A stretch of 6,684 bases of DNA from Anaerolineales bacterium (GCA_030642885.1 DAOWMX010000127.1:1-6684), one strand, 5' to 3'. Positions 1 through 5,913 are shown, numbered from the stretch's first letter. Made by a program: numbers and translations. The notes: generated from the sequence alone by a model not told the origin.

Positions 1-2
1 AT

Positions 3-857
3 ATTGTCGTTGGTTTTGCCGGGCTTCTTGACCTCGGTTACGTCGCCTTTTACGCCATCGGCGCTTACTCCATGGCTGTCATGACTTCCCAGGGACCTCT
101 TGGGTTCGGCTTATCCTTCTGGGCAGCAATACCCTTTTGTGTGTTGATTGCAGCTTTCGCTGGCCTCATGCTGGGCATCCCGGTTCTACGTATGCGCGGT
201 GACTATTTGGCCATCGTGACACTCGGTTTCGGTGAGATCATCCGTATTCTGGTGCTCTCCGATATGCTCAAACCCGTCCTGGGTGGAGCCCAGGGGATAT
301 TGAAAATACCTAAACCTGAGATCTTCGGCTTTGCGTTAAAACGACCCGAACATTTTTACTACATCATCCTTGCCGCAGTCTTGCTCGCCTGGTTCGTTTC
401 CTGGCGATTGAGTAGGGCCCGACTAGGTCGTCAGTGGTTGGCAATGCAAGAAGATGAAGATGTCGCTGAGGCGATGGGCATTCGCCTGGTAACGACTAAG
501 CTGCTGGCCTTCTCTTTTGGAGCTGCGTTTTCCGGCCTTGCTGGCGCACTTCTGGCGAGCAAATTAACTTCTATCTTCCCTCACAGCTTCAAACTAGAAA
601 TTTCCATCAATGTCCTCGTTTTGATCCTCATCGGCGGTCTGGGAAGTCTTCCAGGGGTGGTGATAGGCGCCCTGATCCTTGTTGGTCTGCCTGAGCTGCT
701 CCGTGAATTCGCAGAATATCGCCTCTTGATGTATGGCATTCTCATGATCGTCATGATGTTGGCTAAACCGGAAGGCTTCTGGCCTTCGCAGATAATGAAA
801 CGTGAACTGCACATCGATGAAGAGTCTGAAATGCTTAGCGCTGAAGCAGGAGATTGA
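3..857 (+). CDS. livM: Branched-chain amino acid ABC transporter permease LivM (5'-truncated by window)
   Basis: Inner-membrane permease of a HAAT-family ABC importer, expected to pair with LivH and the LivG/LivF ATPases. The frame is open from base 3, and the 23 residues before the first Met (codon at 72) match the family (GFAGLLDLGYVAFYAIGAY). That ATG is therefore internal, and the true start lies left of the window. About 284 residues are visible; the family is usually somewhat over 300, so one or two N-terminal helices are missing. Hydrophobic segments recur through the protein, with the last near the C-terminus. The cytoplasmic coupling loop typical of LivM is present at about visible residues 149-160 (QEDEDVAEAMGI), as is the end motif KPEGFWPS. 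livG follows after 2 bases, so the two are co-transcribed. Substrate specificity cannot be read from the permease; amides, urea or other amino acids are possible. Confidence 0.94.
   Translation: MVVGFAGLLDLGYVAFYAIGAYSMAVMTSQGPLGFGLSFWAAIPFCVLIAAFAGLMLGIPVLRMRGDYLAIVTLGFGEIIRILVLSDMLKPVLGGAQGILKIPKPEIFGFALKRPEHFYYIILAAVLLAWFVSWRLSRARLGRQWLAMQEDEDVAEAMGIRLVTTKLLAFSFGAAFSGLAGALLASKLTSIFPHSFKLEISINVLVLILIGGLGSLPGVVIGALILVGLPELLREFAEYRLLMYGILMIVMMLAKPEGFWPSQIMKRELHIDEESEMLSAEAGD
848..852 (+). promoter_or_regulatory. Shine-Dalgarno site of livG (decides the start)
   Basis: AGGAG ends 7 bases before the ATG at 860. A possible TTG start at 854 would lie only 1 base after this site, too close to be used. 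The ATG at 860 is therefore the preferred livG start. The site lies inside the last codons of livM. Confidence 0.75.
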
Positions 858-859
858 AG

Positions 860-1669
860 ATGACAGAAAACAACATAATCCTGGCTTCAAAAGCTGTATC
901 AAAGAATTTCGGCGGACTTGTTGCTGTCAGCGAGTTCGATTTTGAAGTTTCAGAACACTCCATCGTCAGTATCATCGGACCAAACGGCGCTGGTAAGACG
1001 ACCTTTTTTAACTGTGTTACCGGATTTTACGCCATCGATGAGGGCGATATTCTCTTCGACGGCGAATCCATCAAGGGTAAATCTCCGGACCAGATCGCTC
1101 AACTTCATATCGCCCGCACCTATCAGAATATCCGCCTTTTCGCCAATATGACGGCGATTGAAAATATCCTCTTAGGTATGGAACCGGATCTACATTCACA
1201 TTGGTATGGCGCCATTCTCAATACAGCCAGTACTCGCGACGAAGAAGAACACGCTGTCGAAGAAGCCCGTCGCCTGCTTAAATACATGGGGCTGGTCGGC
1301 AGTGGAGACCTCTTAGCGAGGAATCTACCCTACGGGGATCAGCGCCGCCTTGAAATCGCCCGAGCACTGGCCAATGAACCGAGGATCTTACTTCTCGATG
1401 AGCCTACTGCCGGCATGAACCCGCAGGAATCAGCAGAAACTATGCGCTTAATCCAGCGGATTCGAGATGACCTGGGAATCACAATCTTGCTAATTGAGCA
1501 CGATATGCGCGTCGTTATGGGGGTTTCTGAGCGAGTCACTGTCCTTGATTACGGAGCGAAAATCGCAGAAGGCACCACCGATGAAATTCAGAGAAACCCG
1601 CAAGTTATTGAAGCCTACCTGGGCCGCGGCGCGGCGACAGGTCTAGAAACTACTTCATCAGATTCATAA
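860..1669 (+). CDS. livG: Branched-chain amino acid ABC transporter ATP-binding protein LivG
   Basis: Cytoplasmic ATPase subunit that powers the Liv importer, probably as a heterodimer with LivF. The product is 269 residues, a normal length for LivG. Walker A is GPNGAGKTT at residues 40-48 and the Q-loop is Gln89 (YQNIRLF). The signature is the LivG-type LPYGDQRR at 156-163 in place of LSGGQ. Walker B is ILLLDEP at 176-182 with catalytic Glu181, followed by the family motif TAGMNP. The H-loop is His214 in IEHDM. All residues needed for ATP hydrolysis are present. The C-terminal stretch (GTTDEIQRNPQVIEAYLG) is the usual LivG ending, followed by a short Ser/Thr-rich tail. The start at 860 is chosen over an upstream TTG because of the AGGAG spacing. 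It lies 2 bases after the livM stop. Confidence 0.97.
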   Translation: MTENNIILASKAVSKNFGGLVAVSEFDFEVSEHSIVSIIGPNGAGKTTFFNCVTGFYAIDEGDILFDGESIKGKSPDQIAQLHIARTYQNIRLFANMTAIENILLGMEPDLHSHWYGAILNTASTRDEEEHAVEEARRLLKYMGLVGSGDLLARNLPYGDQRRLEIARALANEPRILLLDEPTAGMNPQESAETMRLIQRIRDDLGITILLIEHDMRVVMGVSERVTVLDYGAKIAEGTTDEIQRNPQVIEAYLGRGAATGLETTSSDS

Positions 1670-1685
1670 CGAGGAGCCAGCTCCC

Positions 1686-2399
1686 ATGCCGATGCTCGAA
1701 CTAAATGATGTACATGCCTACTACGGCAACATCCACGCTCTGAAAGGCATCTCGATCACCGTAGATGAGGGCGAGATCGTCACGCTGATCGGAGCCAATG
1801 GTGCCGGTAAGACATCAACGCTCCGAACCATCACTGGCCTGCTTAAACCGAAGACCGGCTCCGTGATTCTCGATGGGGAAGACCTCGCTCCCTACCCTGC
1901 ACACAAGATTGTTTACAAAGGCGTGGCCATGGTTCCGGAGGGCAGAGGGATATTCGCAAAGCTTACCGTCCGTGAGAACCTGGACATGGGTGCATTTAGC
2001 CGCAGCGATGCTGATGGTATTAAACAGGATCTCGAACGCGCCTTTACGCTTTTCCCTCGTTTGAAGGAGCGAGAAAGCCAGATCTCCGGGACCCTCAGCG
2101 GCGGGGAACAGCAGATGCTCGCCACTGCGAGGGCGTTGATGGCTCGCCCCCGTTTGATGTTGATGGACGAACCATCGATGGGATTGGCGCCGGTTCTCGT
2201 GGAAAGCGTGTTTGATATTATTCAGGAGATTAATAAAGAAGGGACGACTATTTTGCTCGTTGAGCAGAATGCACACATGGCGCTTCAAATTGCCCAGCGT
2301 GGATATGTTCTCCAGACTGGCGAAATTGTATTAAGTGACTCAGCCGAGGGTCTCCGTAAAGACCCAATGGTGCAAAAAGCTTATCTCGGGATGGAGTAA
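1686..2399 (+). CDS. livF: Branched-chain amino acid ABC transporter ATP-binding protein LivF
   Basis: Second cytoplasmic ATPase of the Liv importer. The 237-residue length is typical. Walker A is GANGAGKT at residues 36-43, the signature LSGGEQQ at 137-143, and Walker B LMLMDEP at 157-163 with Glu162. The Q-loop position reads VPEGRGIF, and the H-loop position is Gln194 (LLVEQNA) instead of His. To my knowledge both are normal for LivF and reflect an asymmetric ATPase pair rather than decay. GAGGAG at 1671-1676 lies 9 bases before the ATG at 1686; a second ATG two codons later is less well placed. The gene begins 16 bases after livG, in the same operon. It ends with TAA at 2397-2399 with no obvious intrinsic terminator right behind it. 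The gene after it is 204 bases away and may have its own promoter. Confidence 0.97.
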   Translation: MPMLELNDVHAYYGNIHALKGISITVDEGEIVTLIGANGAGKTSTLRTITGLLKPKTGSVILDGEDLAPYPAHKIVYKGVAMVPEGRGIFAKLTVRENLDMGAFSRSDADGIKQDLERAFTLFPRLKERESQISGTLSGGEQQMLATARALMARPRLMLMDEPSMGLAPVLVESVFDIIQEINKEGTTILLVEQNAHMALQIAQRGYVLQTGEIVLSDSAEGLRKDPMVQKAYLGME

Positions 2400-2458
2400 A
2401 GAACACAATTTACCAGCGTCTTTCCCAAGAGCACGGTGGTTCTTCAACAGAATCTTCG

Positions 2459-2488
2459 TGTTCTTGATTTATATGCAAATCAAGAGCA
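2459..2488. repeat. Inverted repeat / hairpin, 12-bp stem, 6-base loop
   Basis: The arms at 2459-2470 (TGTTCTTGATTT) and 2477-2488 (AAATCAAGAGCA) pair over 12 bp with a single G-U, around the loop ATATGC. The nine inner pairs are perfect Watson-Crick. It lies 59 bases after livF. No T-run follows on either strand, so it is not a classical Rho-independent terminator. It could protect the 3' end of liv mRNA, assist Rho-dependent termination, or be a dyad operator for the downstream gene. The choice is inference. Confidence 0.7.
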
Positions 2489-2548
2489 GCTGCAATTACT
2501 CAGAAAGCATGGTTTAGAATATATCCGCGAGTGCTGAACTATGCCTCC

Positions 2549-2581
2549 AGGAAGTGCATCTCTTACATGTAGGCGCTTCCT
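2549..2581. repeat. Inverted repeat / leader hairpin before the FAD oxidoreductase
   Basis: The arms at 2549-2557 (AGGAAGTGC) and 2573-2581 (GCGCTTCCT) pair over 9 bp with one G-U. They enclose a 15-base loop that contains the 8-bp palindrome TACATGTA (2564-2571). The structure ends about 12 bases before the ribosome binding site of the next gene, so it would sit in that gene's leader. It could be an mRNA structure or a regulator-binding dyad. No known riboswitch class is recognised. Confidence 0.5.
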
Positions 2582-2603
2582 ATGAATATAAAAAGGGTTA
2601 ACT

Positions 2604-3764
2604 ATGACTGGCGACATTCCAAACACGGCCGATATCGTCGTCATCGGCGGCGGTGTAATGGGCGCGAGCACCGCGTATCACCTGGCAGCTGCCGGGGCTG
2701 GGAAAGTCGTTCTTCTAGAGAAAGAACCTTATTTCGGGCAAGGCGCCACCGGCCGTTGTGCCGGGGGGGTGCGCTATCAATTTGCTACTGAAATCAACGT
2801 GCAATTATCCATTGCCAGTCTTGCCATGCTCGAAAGCTTTGAGCAGGATACCGGACAGGATCCCCTCTACCGAAAATGCGGCTATTTGTTCGTACTGACC
2901 CAGGAGGCGATGGTGGCCAAATTCAAAGGCAATGTCGCCATGCAAAACCGACTTGGAATAAATCCACGTTGGTTAGGGGCCGAAGATGTCAAATCTCATC
3001 TTCCAATGATGCGCTTCGAAGATGCACTAGGCGGCACCTTTCATCCCGATGATGGTTTAGCTGACCCAAACAGCGTGGTTATGGGCTATATTCAGCGTAC
3101 TCGCCAGCTTGGCGTAACCGCCCTCACAGAGGTCAGTGTCCTAGATATTGATACCGAGGGTAATCAGGTTCAGCGGGTCGTGACCAACTCGGGATCAATC
3201 GCCACCCAGGTCGTCGTTGACGCTGCCGGACCCTGGGCGGGGCTTATAGGGCGCATGGTGGGCTTGGAAATCCCCATCACCCCGATCCGCCGGCAAATGC
3301 TTACGACGACGCCTCTCCCTGACCTCCCTGCCGATTTCCCATTTGTTATTGACTTCGCACAATCACTCTATTTCCATCGAGAAGGAAACGGCGTTCTTAC
3401 CGGAATGTCGAACCCGGACGAGAAACCTGGCTTCGATCAAACGATTGACGGAGAATGGGAATTGGTCGCCATGCAAGCTGCTGCGGAGCGGATGCCGATG
3501 CTGGAAACGGCAGGCCGCCAAACGGGCTGGGCAGGGCTATACGAAGTAACGCCCGACGCACATCCCATTTTTGGCGAGACGCCCATCGATGGTTTTTATC
3601 TGGTCGGTGGATTTTCAGGACATGGGTTTATGCACGGACCCATCGCCGGGAAGTTAATGACGGAAAGAATCCTGGAGGGGAATGCTCATACGGTAGATGT
3701 CTCCTCCTTGGATCTGGCACGCTTTGATGAGAATCGTCTAATATTCGAATACAACGTGGTGTAG
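2604..3764 (+). CDS. FAD-dependent oxidoreductase, DAO family (sarcosine oxidase beta / D-amino-acid dehydrogenase-like)
   Basis: Flavoenzyme of the DAO fold, expected to oxidise a secondary amine or amino acid (sarcosine, dimethylglycine, proline or a D-amino acid) to an imine. It has 386 residues, the usual size. The N-terminal dinucleotide fold has VIGGGVMG at 14-20 and the ribose-binding acidic residue Glu39 ending the second strand. The FAD-contact motif GATGRCAGGVRYQF follows at 47-60. VVVDAAGPWA at 203-212 is the second conserved FAD contact. The C-terminal family block covers 311-346 (LYEVTPDAHPIFGE, then GGFSGHGFMHGP). From memory of monomeric sarcosine oxidase, the cysteine that binds flavin covalently falls near residue 312; here it is Leu, so that linkage is not expected. 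There is no signal peptide. An AGGG site lies 6 bases before the ATG. Position next to liv suggests amino-acid catabolism, but the substrate cannot be assigned. Confidence 0.88.
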   Translation: MTGDIPNTADIVVIGGGVMGASTAYHLAAAGAGKVVLLEKEPYFGQGATGRCAGGVRYQFATEINVQLSIASLAMLESFEQDTGQDPLYRKCGYLFVLTQEAMVAKFKGNVAMQNRLGINPRWLGAEDVKSHLPMMRFEDALGGTFHPDDGLADPNSVVMGYIQRTRQLGVTALTEVSVLDIDTEGNQVQRVVTNSGSIATQVVVDAAGPWAGLIGRMVGLEIPITPIRRQMLTTTPLPDLPADFPFVIDFAQSLYFHREGNGVLTGMSNPDEKPGFDQTIDGEWELVAMQAAAERMPMLETAGRQTGWAGLYEVTPDAHPIFGETPIDGFYLVGGFSGHGFMHGPIAGKLMTERILEGNAHTVDVSSLDLARFDENRLIFEYNVV

Positions 3765-3768
3765 AGAT

Positions 3769-4920
3769 ATGGAAGCTGAAATTATTACAATTGGAACAGA
3801 ATTGCTGCTGGGCGAACTCGTTGATACGAATACGCGTTATATCGCCCGAGCCCTGCGCGAAATCGGCCTCGACCTTTATCGAACCAGCACCGTCGGCGAT
3901 AACATCGATAGGATAGCCGAAGAGATTCAAGCGAGTATGCAGCGCGCAGACGCCGTAATTACCACCGGCGGTTTAGGACCAACAATTGACGATCCTACGC
4001 GTGAAGGTATAGCGAAGGCTTGTGGCGTTGAGACGGTCTTCATGCCCGAATTATGGCGGCAGATCGAGGATCGTTTCTCAGGTTTCGGCAGTATTCCTAC
4101 CGAGAACAACCGTCGCCAAGCGTATATCCCCGCGGGTTCCACCCCCATTGAAAATCCCGTGGGAACCGCTCCGGGTTTCATCGTCGAGACCGCCCATTCC
4201 GTAGTCATTTCATTGCCCGGCGTCCCCGCCGAGATGCAGTACTTGCTTGTCAATGACGTCATCCCCTATCTTAAGCAGCGCCTTGGATTAAAGAGCATCA
4301 TCAAAAGCCGCATCGTCCGCACCGCAGGTATCGGAGAGTCAATGCTAGACCAAATAATTGAGGACCTGGAAAAGCTCCACAATCCGACAGTCGGTCTCTC
4401 TGCTCATCCCGGACGTGTGGATATCCGTATCACAGCAAAGGCTAAGACAAATAAAGAAGCCGACAAGATGATCTCAAGTGTCGAGGCTACGCTCGAGGGC
4501 CGTATTGGAAGAGCGATTTACGGCAAAGATGATCAGACGCTCGAAACCGTCGTCGTCGATTTGCTAAAGGAAAAGGGAATGCATCTCGCTATTCTTGAAG
4601 CGGGAACAGATGGAGCCCTCGCGGCTTCTTTAGCAGAATACCCAGAGGTAATCGCCAGCACACAGAGCCTCTCAGAAATCGGCTCGGATGAAATGCTTTC
4701 TGCAGCTTTAAAACACGAGATGGAAAAAGTTAACGCCCAAGCAGGTTTACTTCTCGCGATGAAACCATCACGGGAGGGCAACACAGCGATGATCCATGTC
4801 TTACTTCCTGGAAACGAACATATGGAGCACAAATCTTACGAAGCGCACTTCGTGAACATGAAAACTCGCTCCGTAAGCTACGCACTCCATTGGCTCCGCC
4901 GTTTATTATTAGCACCGTAG
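3769..4920 (+). CDS. cinA: CinA-family protein with intact N-terminal domain and degenerate C-terminal amidase domain
   Basis: Cytoplasmic protein of the CinA (competence/damage-inducible protein A) family. Full members join an N-terminal MoCF/COG1058 domain, linked to nucleotide pyrophosphatase activity, to a C-terminal nicotinamide-nucleotide amidase (PncC) domain. Here the N-terminal domain is well kept: IGTELLLGELVDTN at 8-21, TTGGLGPTIDD at 65-75, NPVGTAPGF at 129-137 and LPGVPAEM at 149-156. The middle region (AGIGESMLDQ, SAHPGRVDIRI) is also normal. From about residue 252 the PncC part is short and altered. The usual ESCTGG reads EAGTDG (277-282), the segment that normally carries the catalytic Lys/Tyr is missing, and the TGIAGPGG position reads AMKPSREG. 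Total length is 383 residues, against roughly 410-430 for full CinA. It starts 4 bases after the oxidoreductase stop with no good ribosome site of its own, suggesting translational coupling. Confidence 0.92.
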   Translation: MEAEIITIGTELLLGELVDTNTRYIARALREIGLDLYRTSTVGDNIDRIAEEIQASMQRADAVITTGGLGPTIDDPTREGIAKACGVETVFMPELWRQIEDRFSGFGSIPTENNRRQAYIPAGSTPIENPVGTAPGFIVETAHSVVISLPGVPAEMQYLLVNDVIPYLKQRLGLKSIIKSRIVRTAGIGESMLDQIIEDLEKLHNPTVGLSAHPGRVDIRITAKAKTNKEADKMISSVEATLEGRIGRAIYGKDDQTLETVVVDLLKEKGMHLAILEAGTDGALAASLAEYPEVIASTQSLSEIGSDEMLSAALKHEMEKVNAQAGLLLAMKPSREGNTAMIHVLLPGNEHMEHKSYEAHFVNMKTRSVSYALHWLRRLLLAP

Positions 4921-4962
4921 GATTCCTTGCTGGCCCCTTGTGAACCGCTGAAAGTGTGTTCC

Positions 4963-4991
4963 TTGACAGACGGTATTAGCACTTCTATAAT
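4963..4991 (+). promoter_or_regulatory. Perfect-consensus sigma70-type promoter of the tRNA-Gly gene
   Basis: TTGACA at 4963-4968 and TATAAT at 4986-4991 are separated by exactly 17 bases, so both hexamers and the spacer match the consensus. Initiation is expected around 4997-4999, leaving a leader of only about 6-8 bases before the mature tRNA 5' end at 5005. A promoter this strong directly upstream fits constitutive tRNA expression. Confidence 0.93.
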
Positions 4992-5004
4992 CCGAAACGG
5001 TGAT

Positions 5005-5076
5005 GCGGGCATGGCTCAGTGGTAGAGCGTCTGCTTCCCAAGCAGAATGTCGCGGGTTCGAATCCCGCTGCCCGCT
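5005..5076 (+). tRNA. tRNA-Gly (anticodon CCC)
   Basis: A 72-base tRNA with a complete cloverleaf. The acceptor stem pairs 5005-5011 with 5069-5075 (GCGGGCA/TGCCCGC). The D-arm is 5014-5028 (GCTC/GAGC). The anticodon stem pairs 5030-5034 with 5042-5046 (TCTGC/GCAGA) around the loop TTCCCAA, giving anticodon CCC at 5037-5039. The T-arm is 5052-5068 (GCGGG, loop TTCGAAT, CCCGC). The discriminator base is T5076, as usual for bacterial tRNA-Gly. The CCA end is not encoded (CTA follows), so CCA-adding enzyme is needed. It decodes GGG codons. It is a single-gene unit with its own promoter and terminator. Confidence 0.98.
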
Positions 5077-5084
5077 CTAAACGT

Positions 5085-5120
5085 AAAGCCTCCTGAAATC
5101 CTCTGGAGGTTTTTTGTTTT
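5085..5120 (+). terminator. Rho-independent terminator of the tRNA-Gly unit
   Basis: A stem of up to 9 bp is formed by 5085-5093 (AAAGCCTCC) and 5105-5113 (GGAGGTTTT), with one G-U and an 11-base loop. A run of six T at 5110-5115 then G and four more T completes it. It starts 8 bases after the tRNA end. The GC core is only 5 bp, but the T-rich tail is good. Confidence 0.85.
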
Positions 5121-5397
5121 AATACTGCACGAATCAAGGGAAATCCAAGAAGCCAACTATTTTGTACGTTTTTATTGCTCACCTTACATCCGTAAGTGGA
5201 TTGAAAGGTCCATTCTCACTAAAGAATGCTAAGATGAAATCACACAGAGCACCATACAGTTGTATCGGAGACAACAGGATAATATTAGTGAAAGGGTGTC
5301 TAGAGAATCGGCGCCAATGAGCAGCCGACCTGCGCCCCAAAATTCTACCGACAGCCTCCAGATACCAATTATGGACAGCTCTATGTTCTCCTCCTCA

Positions 5398-5426
5398 AGA
5401 GCCCTCGCTGTGACGACGAGGGCTCT
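5398..5426. repeat. Perfect 10-bp GC-rich inverted repeat / hairpin
   Basis: AGAGCCCTCG (5398-5407) and CGAGGGCTCT (5417-5426) are exact reverse complements around a 9-base loop. This is the most stable hairpin in the window by inspection. No T-run follows on the + strand, and none on the minus strand, so a standard terminator is unlikely. It ends 25 bases before a TATAAT box, so it could be an operator dyad or the end of a small transcript. Confidence 0.8.
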
Positions 5427-5451
5427 GCTGGCTAATGAGCGTACCATTGAC

Positions 5452-5457
5452 TATAAT
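5452..5457 (+). promoter_or_regulatory. Candidate -10 element for the receiver/sensor cluster
   Basis: A perfect TATAAT lies 42 bases before the first receiver gene. The -35 position at 17-base spacing reads TGGCTA (5429-5434), a poor match, and no extended TGn -10 is present. If used, initiation near 5464 would give a leader of about 36 bases that begins close to the small hairpin at 5463-5479. A weak -35 would fit an activator-dependent promoter, but this is inference. Confidence 0.4.
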
Positions 5458-5462
5458 CCCTC

Positions 5463-5479
5463 TCCACAGGGTGGAGGGT
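5463..5479 (+). promoter_or_regulatory. Leader hairpin enclosing the GGAGGG motif
   Basis: CTCCAC (5464-5469... within 5463-5470) pairs with GTGGAG (5471-5476) around a very short loop, and the stem can extend by a T-G and a C-G pair. The right arm includes GGAGGG (5473-5478), the only Shine-Dalgarno-like sequence near the first receiver gene. That motif ends 21 bases before the ATG at 5500, too far for normal use. Exact loop borders depend on folding, so the limits given are approximate by a base or two. Confidence 0.4.
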
Positions 5480-5499
5480 TTCATTCGAATTGATCCCTT

Positions 5500-5877
5500 A
5501 TGGCTGATAAATTTCGAACGATTCTGTATGTTGAAGATAATCTCGATAACCGCAACCTTGTGAAGCGCATTCTTGAGGCTGCAGGGTATCAATTTATTGG
5601 TACCGACAATGCCACAGATGGGATAGCACTCGCACAGCGGCATCACCCTGACTTGATCCTGGTGGATATTAATTTACCTGAAGTTGACGGGCTTACCATG
5701 ACCCAGGAATTAAAAGCAGATGCGCAATTTAAAAAAACCCCCATTATCGCCATAACTGCTAACGTAATGCGCGGCGACCGTGAAAGAACATTAACCGCGG
5801 GATGTGATGACTATATTCAAAAACCCATCGATGTAGATCATCTCCCGAGGCAAATTGCACGCTTCTTGCACCAGTAA
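5500..5877 (+). CDS. Single-domain response regulator (CheY/DivK-like receiver)
   Basis: A cytoplasmic stand-alone receiver (REC) domain of 125 residues with no output domain. It should accept phosphate from a histidine kinase and act by protein-protein contact or in a phosphorelay. The acidic pair is Glu12-Asp13 (YVEDN), the phospho-acceptor Asp56 (LILVDINLP), the switch Thr86 (AITAN), and the conserved Lys108 follows Tyr105 (DYIQKP). All key residues are present, so the domain should be active. It most resembles DivK-type receivers and those fused to hybrid kinases. The ATG at 5500 is the first in frame after a stop at 5491-5493. No ribosome site lies at normal distance; the nearest GGAGGG is 21 bases away in a possible hairpin. 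A second receiver gene follows after 36 bases. Confidence 0.93.
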   Translation: MADKFRTILYVEDNLDNRNLVKRILEAAGYQFIGTDNATDGIALAQRHHPDLILVDINLPEVDGLTMTQELKADAQFKKTPIIAITANVMRGDRERTLTAGCDDYIQKPIDVDHLPRQIARFLHQ

Positions 5878-5913
5878 GGCATATTTCGCATCAACCTAGA
5901 GGGTTAGAGCAAA

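Larger units (their letters stand above)
2400..2603. other. Intergenic region between livF and the FAD oxidoreductase, with two inverted repeats
   Basis: This 204-base gap holds no convincing gene; the short open frames crossing it resemble nothing and overlap neighbours. It contains two hairpin-capable inverted repeats (2459-2488 and 2549-2581), neither followed by a T-run. A TAGAAT box at 2515-2520 is a possible -10, but the best -35 candidate (CTGCAA, 2490-2495) is poor and 19 bases away. Whether transcription from liv reads through into the oxidoreductase cannot be decided from sequence. Confidence 0.6.
5121..5499. other. Intergenic / leader region before the receiver genes
   Basis: About 380 bases with no convincing gene. 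A + strand frame reads 5260-5493 and ends 6 bases before the next ATG, but it starts with TTG, lacks a ribosome site, shows no recognisable family and passes through the hairpins. A minus-strand frame over 5229-5447 is its mirror. Small structures present are CATTCT/AGAATG (5211-5228), a perfect 10-bp hairpin (5398-5426), a TATAAT box (5452-5457) and a short hairpin (5463-5479). The region looks like a regulatory leader, possibly including an unrecognised small RNA. Confidence 0.5.

Noticed and set aside
72..74. ATG at 72 as the start of livM
   Set aside because: The frame is open to the left edge, and residues before this Met match the conserved LivM core, so it is an internal codon.
854..859. 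TTG start for livG at 854
   Set aside because: AGGAG at 848-852 is 7 bases from the ATG at 860 but only 1 base from the TTG, and the extra two residues add nothing to the family match.
594..902. Minus-strand frames opposite the end of livM
   Set aside because: They are antisense shadows of a strongly supported coding frame, low in hydrophobic pattern and with no known family.
1815..2288. 157-residue minus-strand frame opposite livF
   Set aside because: It lies wholly antisense to a gene with intact ABC motifs, has no recognisable domain, and no ribosome site supports it.
1686..2399. Missing H-loop histidine in LivF as a sign of decay
   Set aside because: Gln at this position and VPEGR at the Q-loop are usual for LivF proteins, and all other motifs are intact.
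2515..2520. TAGAAT as a promoter -10 for the FAD oxidoreductase
   Set aside because: The -35 candidate CTGCAA is poor and 19 bases away. It is mentioned under the intergenic region only, not called as a promoter.
4985..5182. Minus-strand 65-residue frame across the tRNA, containing GFEPATFCLGSRRSTTE
   Set aside because: This is the well-known spurious translation of a tRNA antisense strand, often misannotated as a protein. The + strand cloverleaf is complete.
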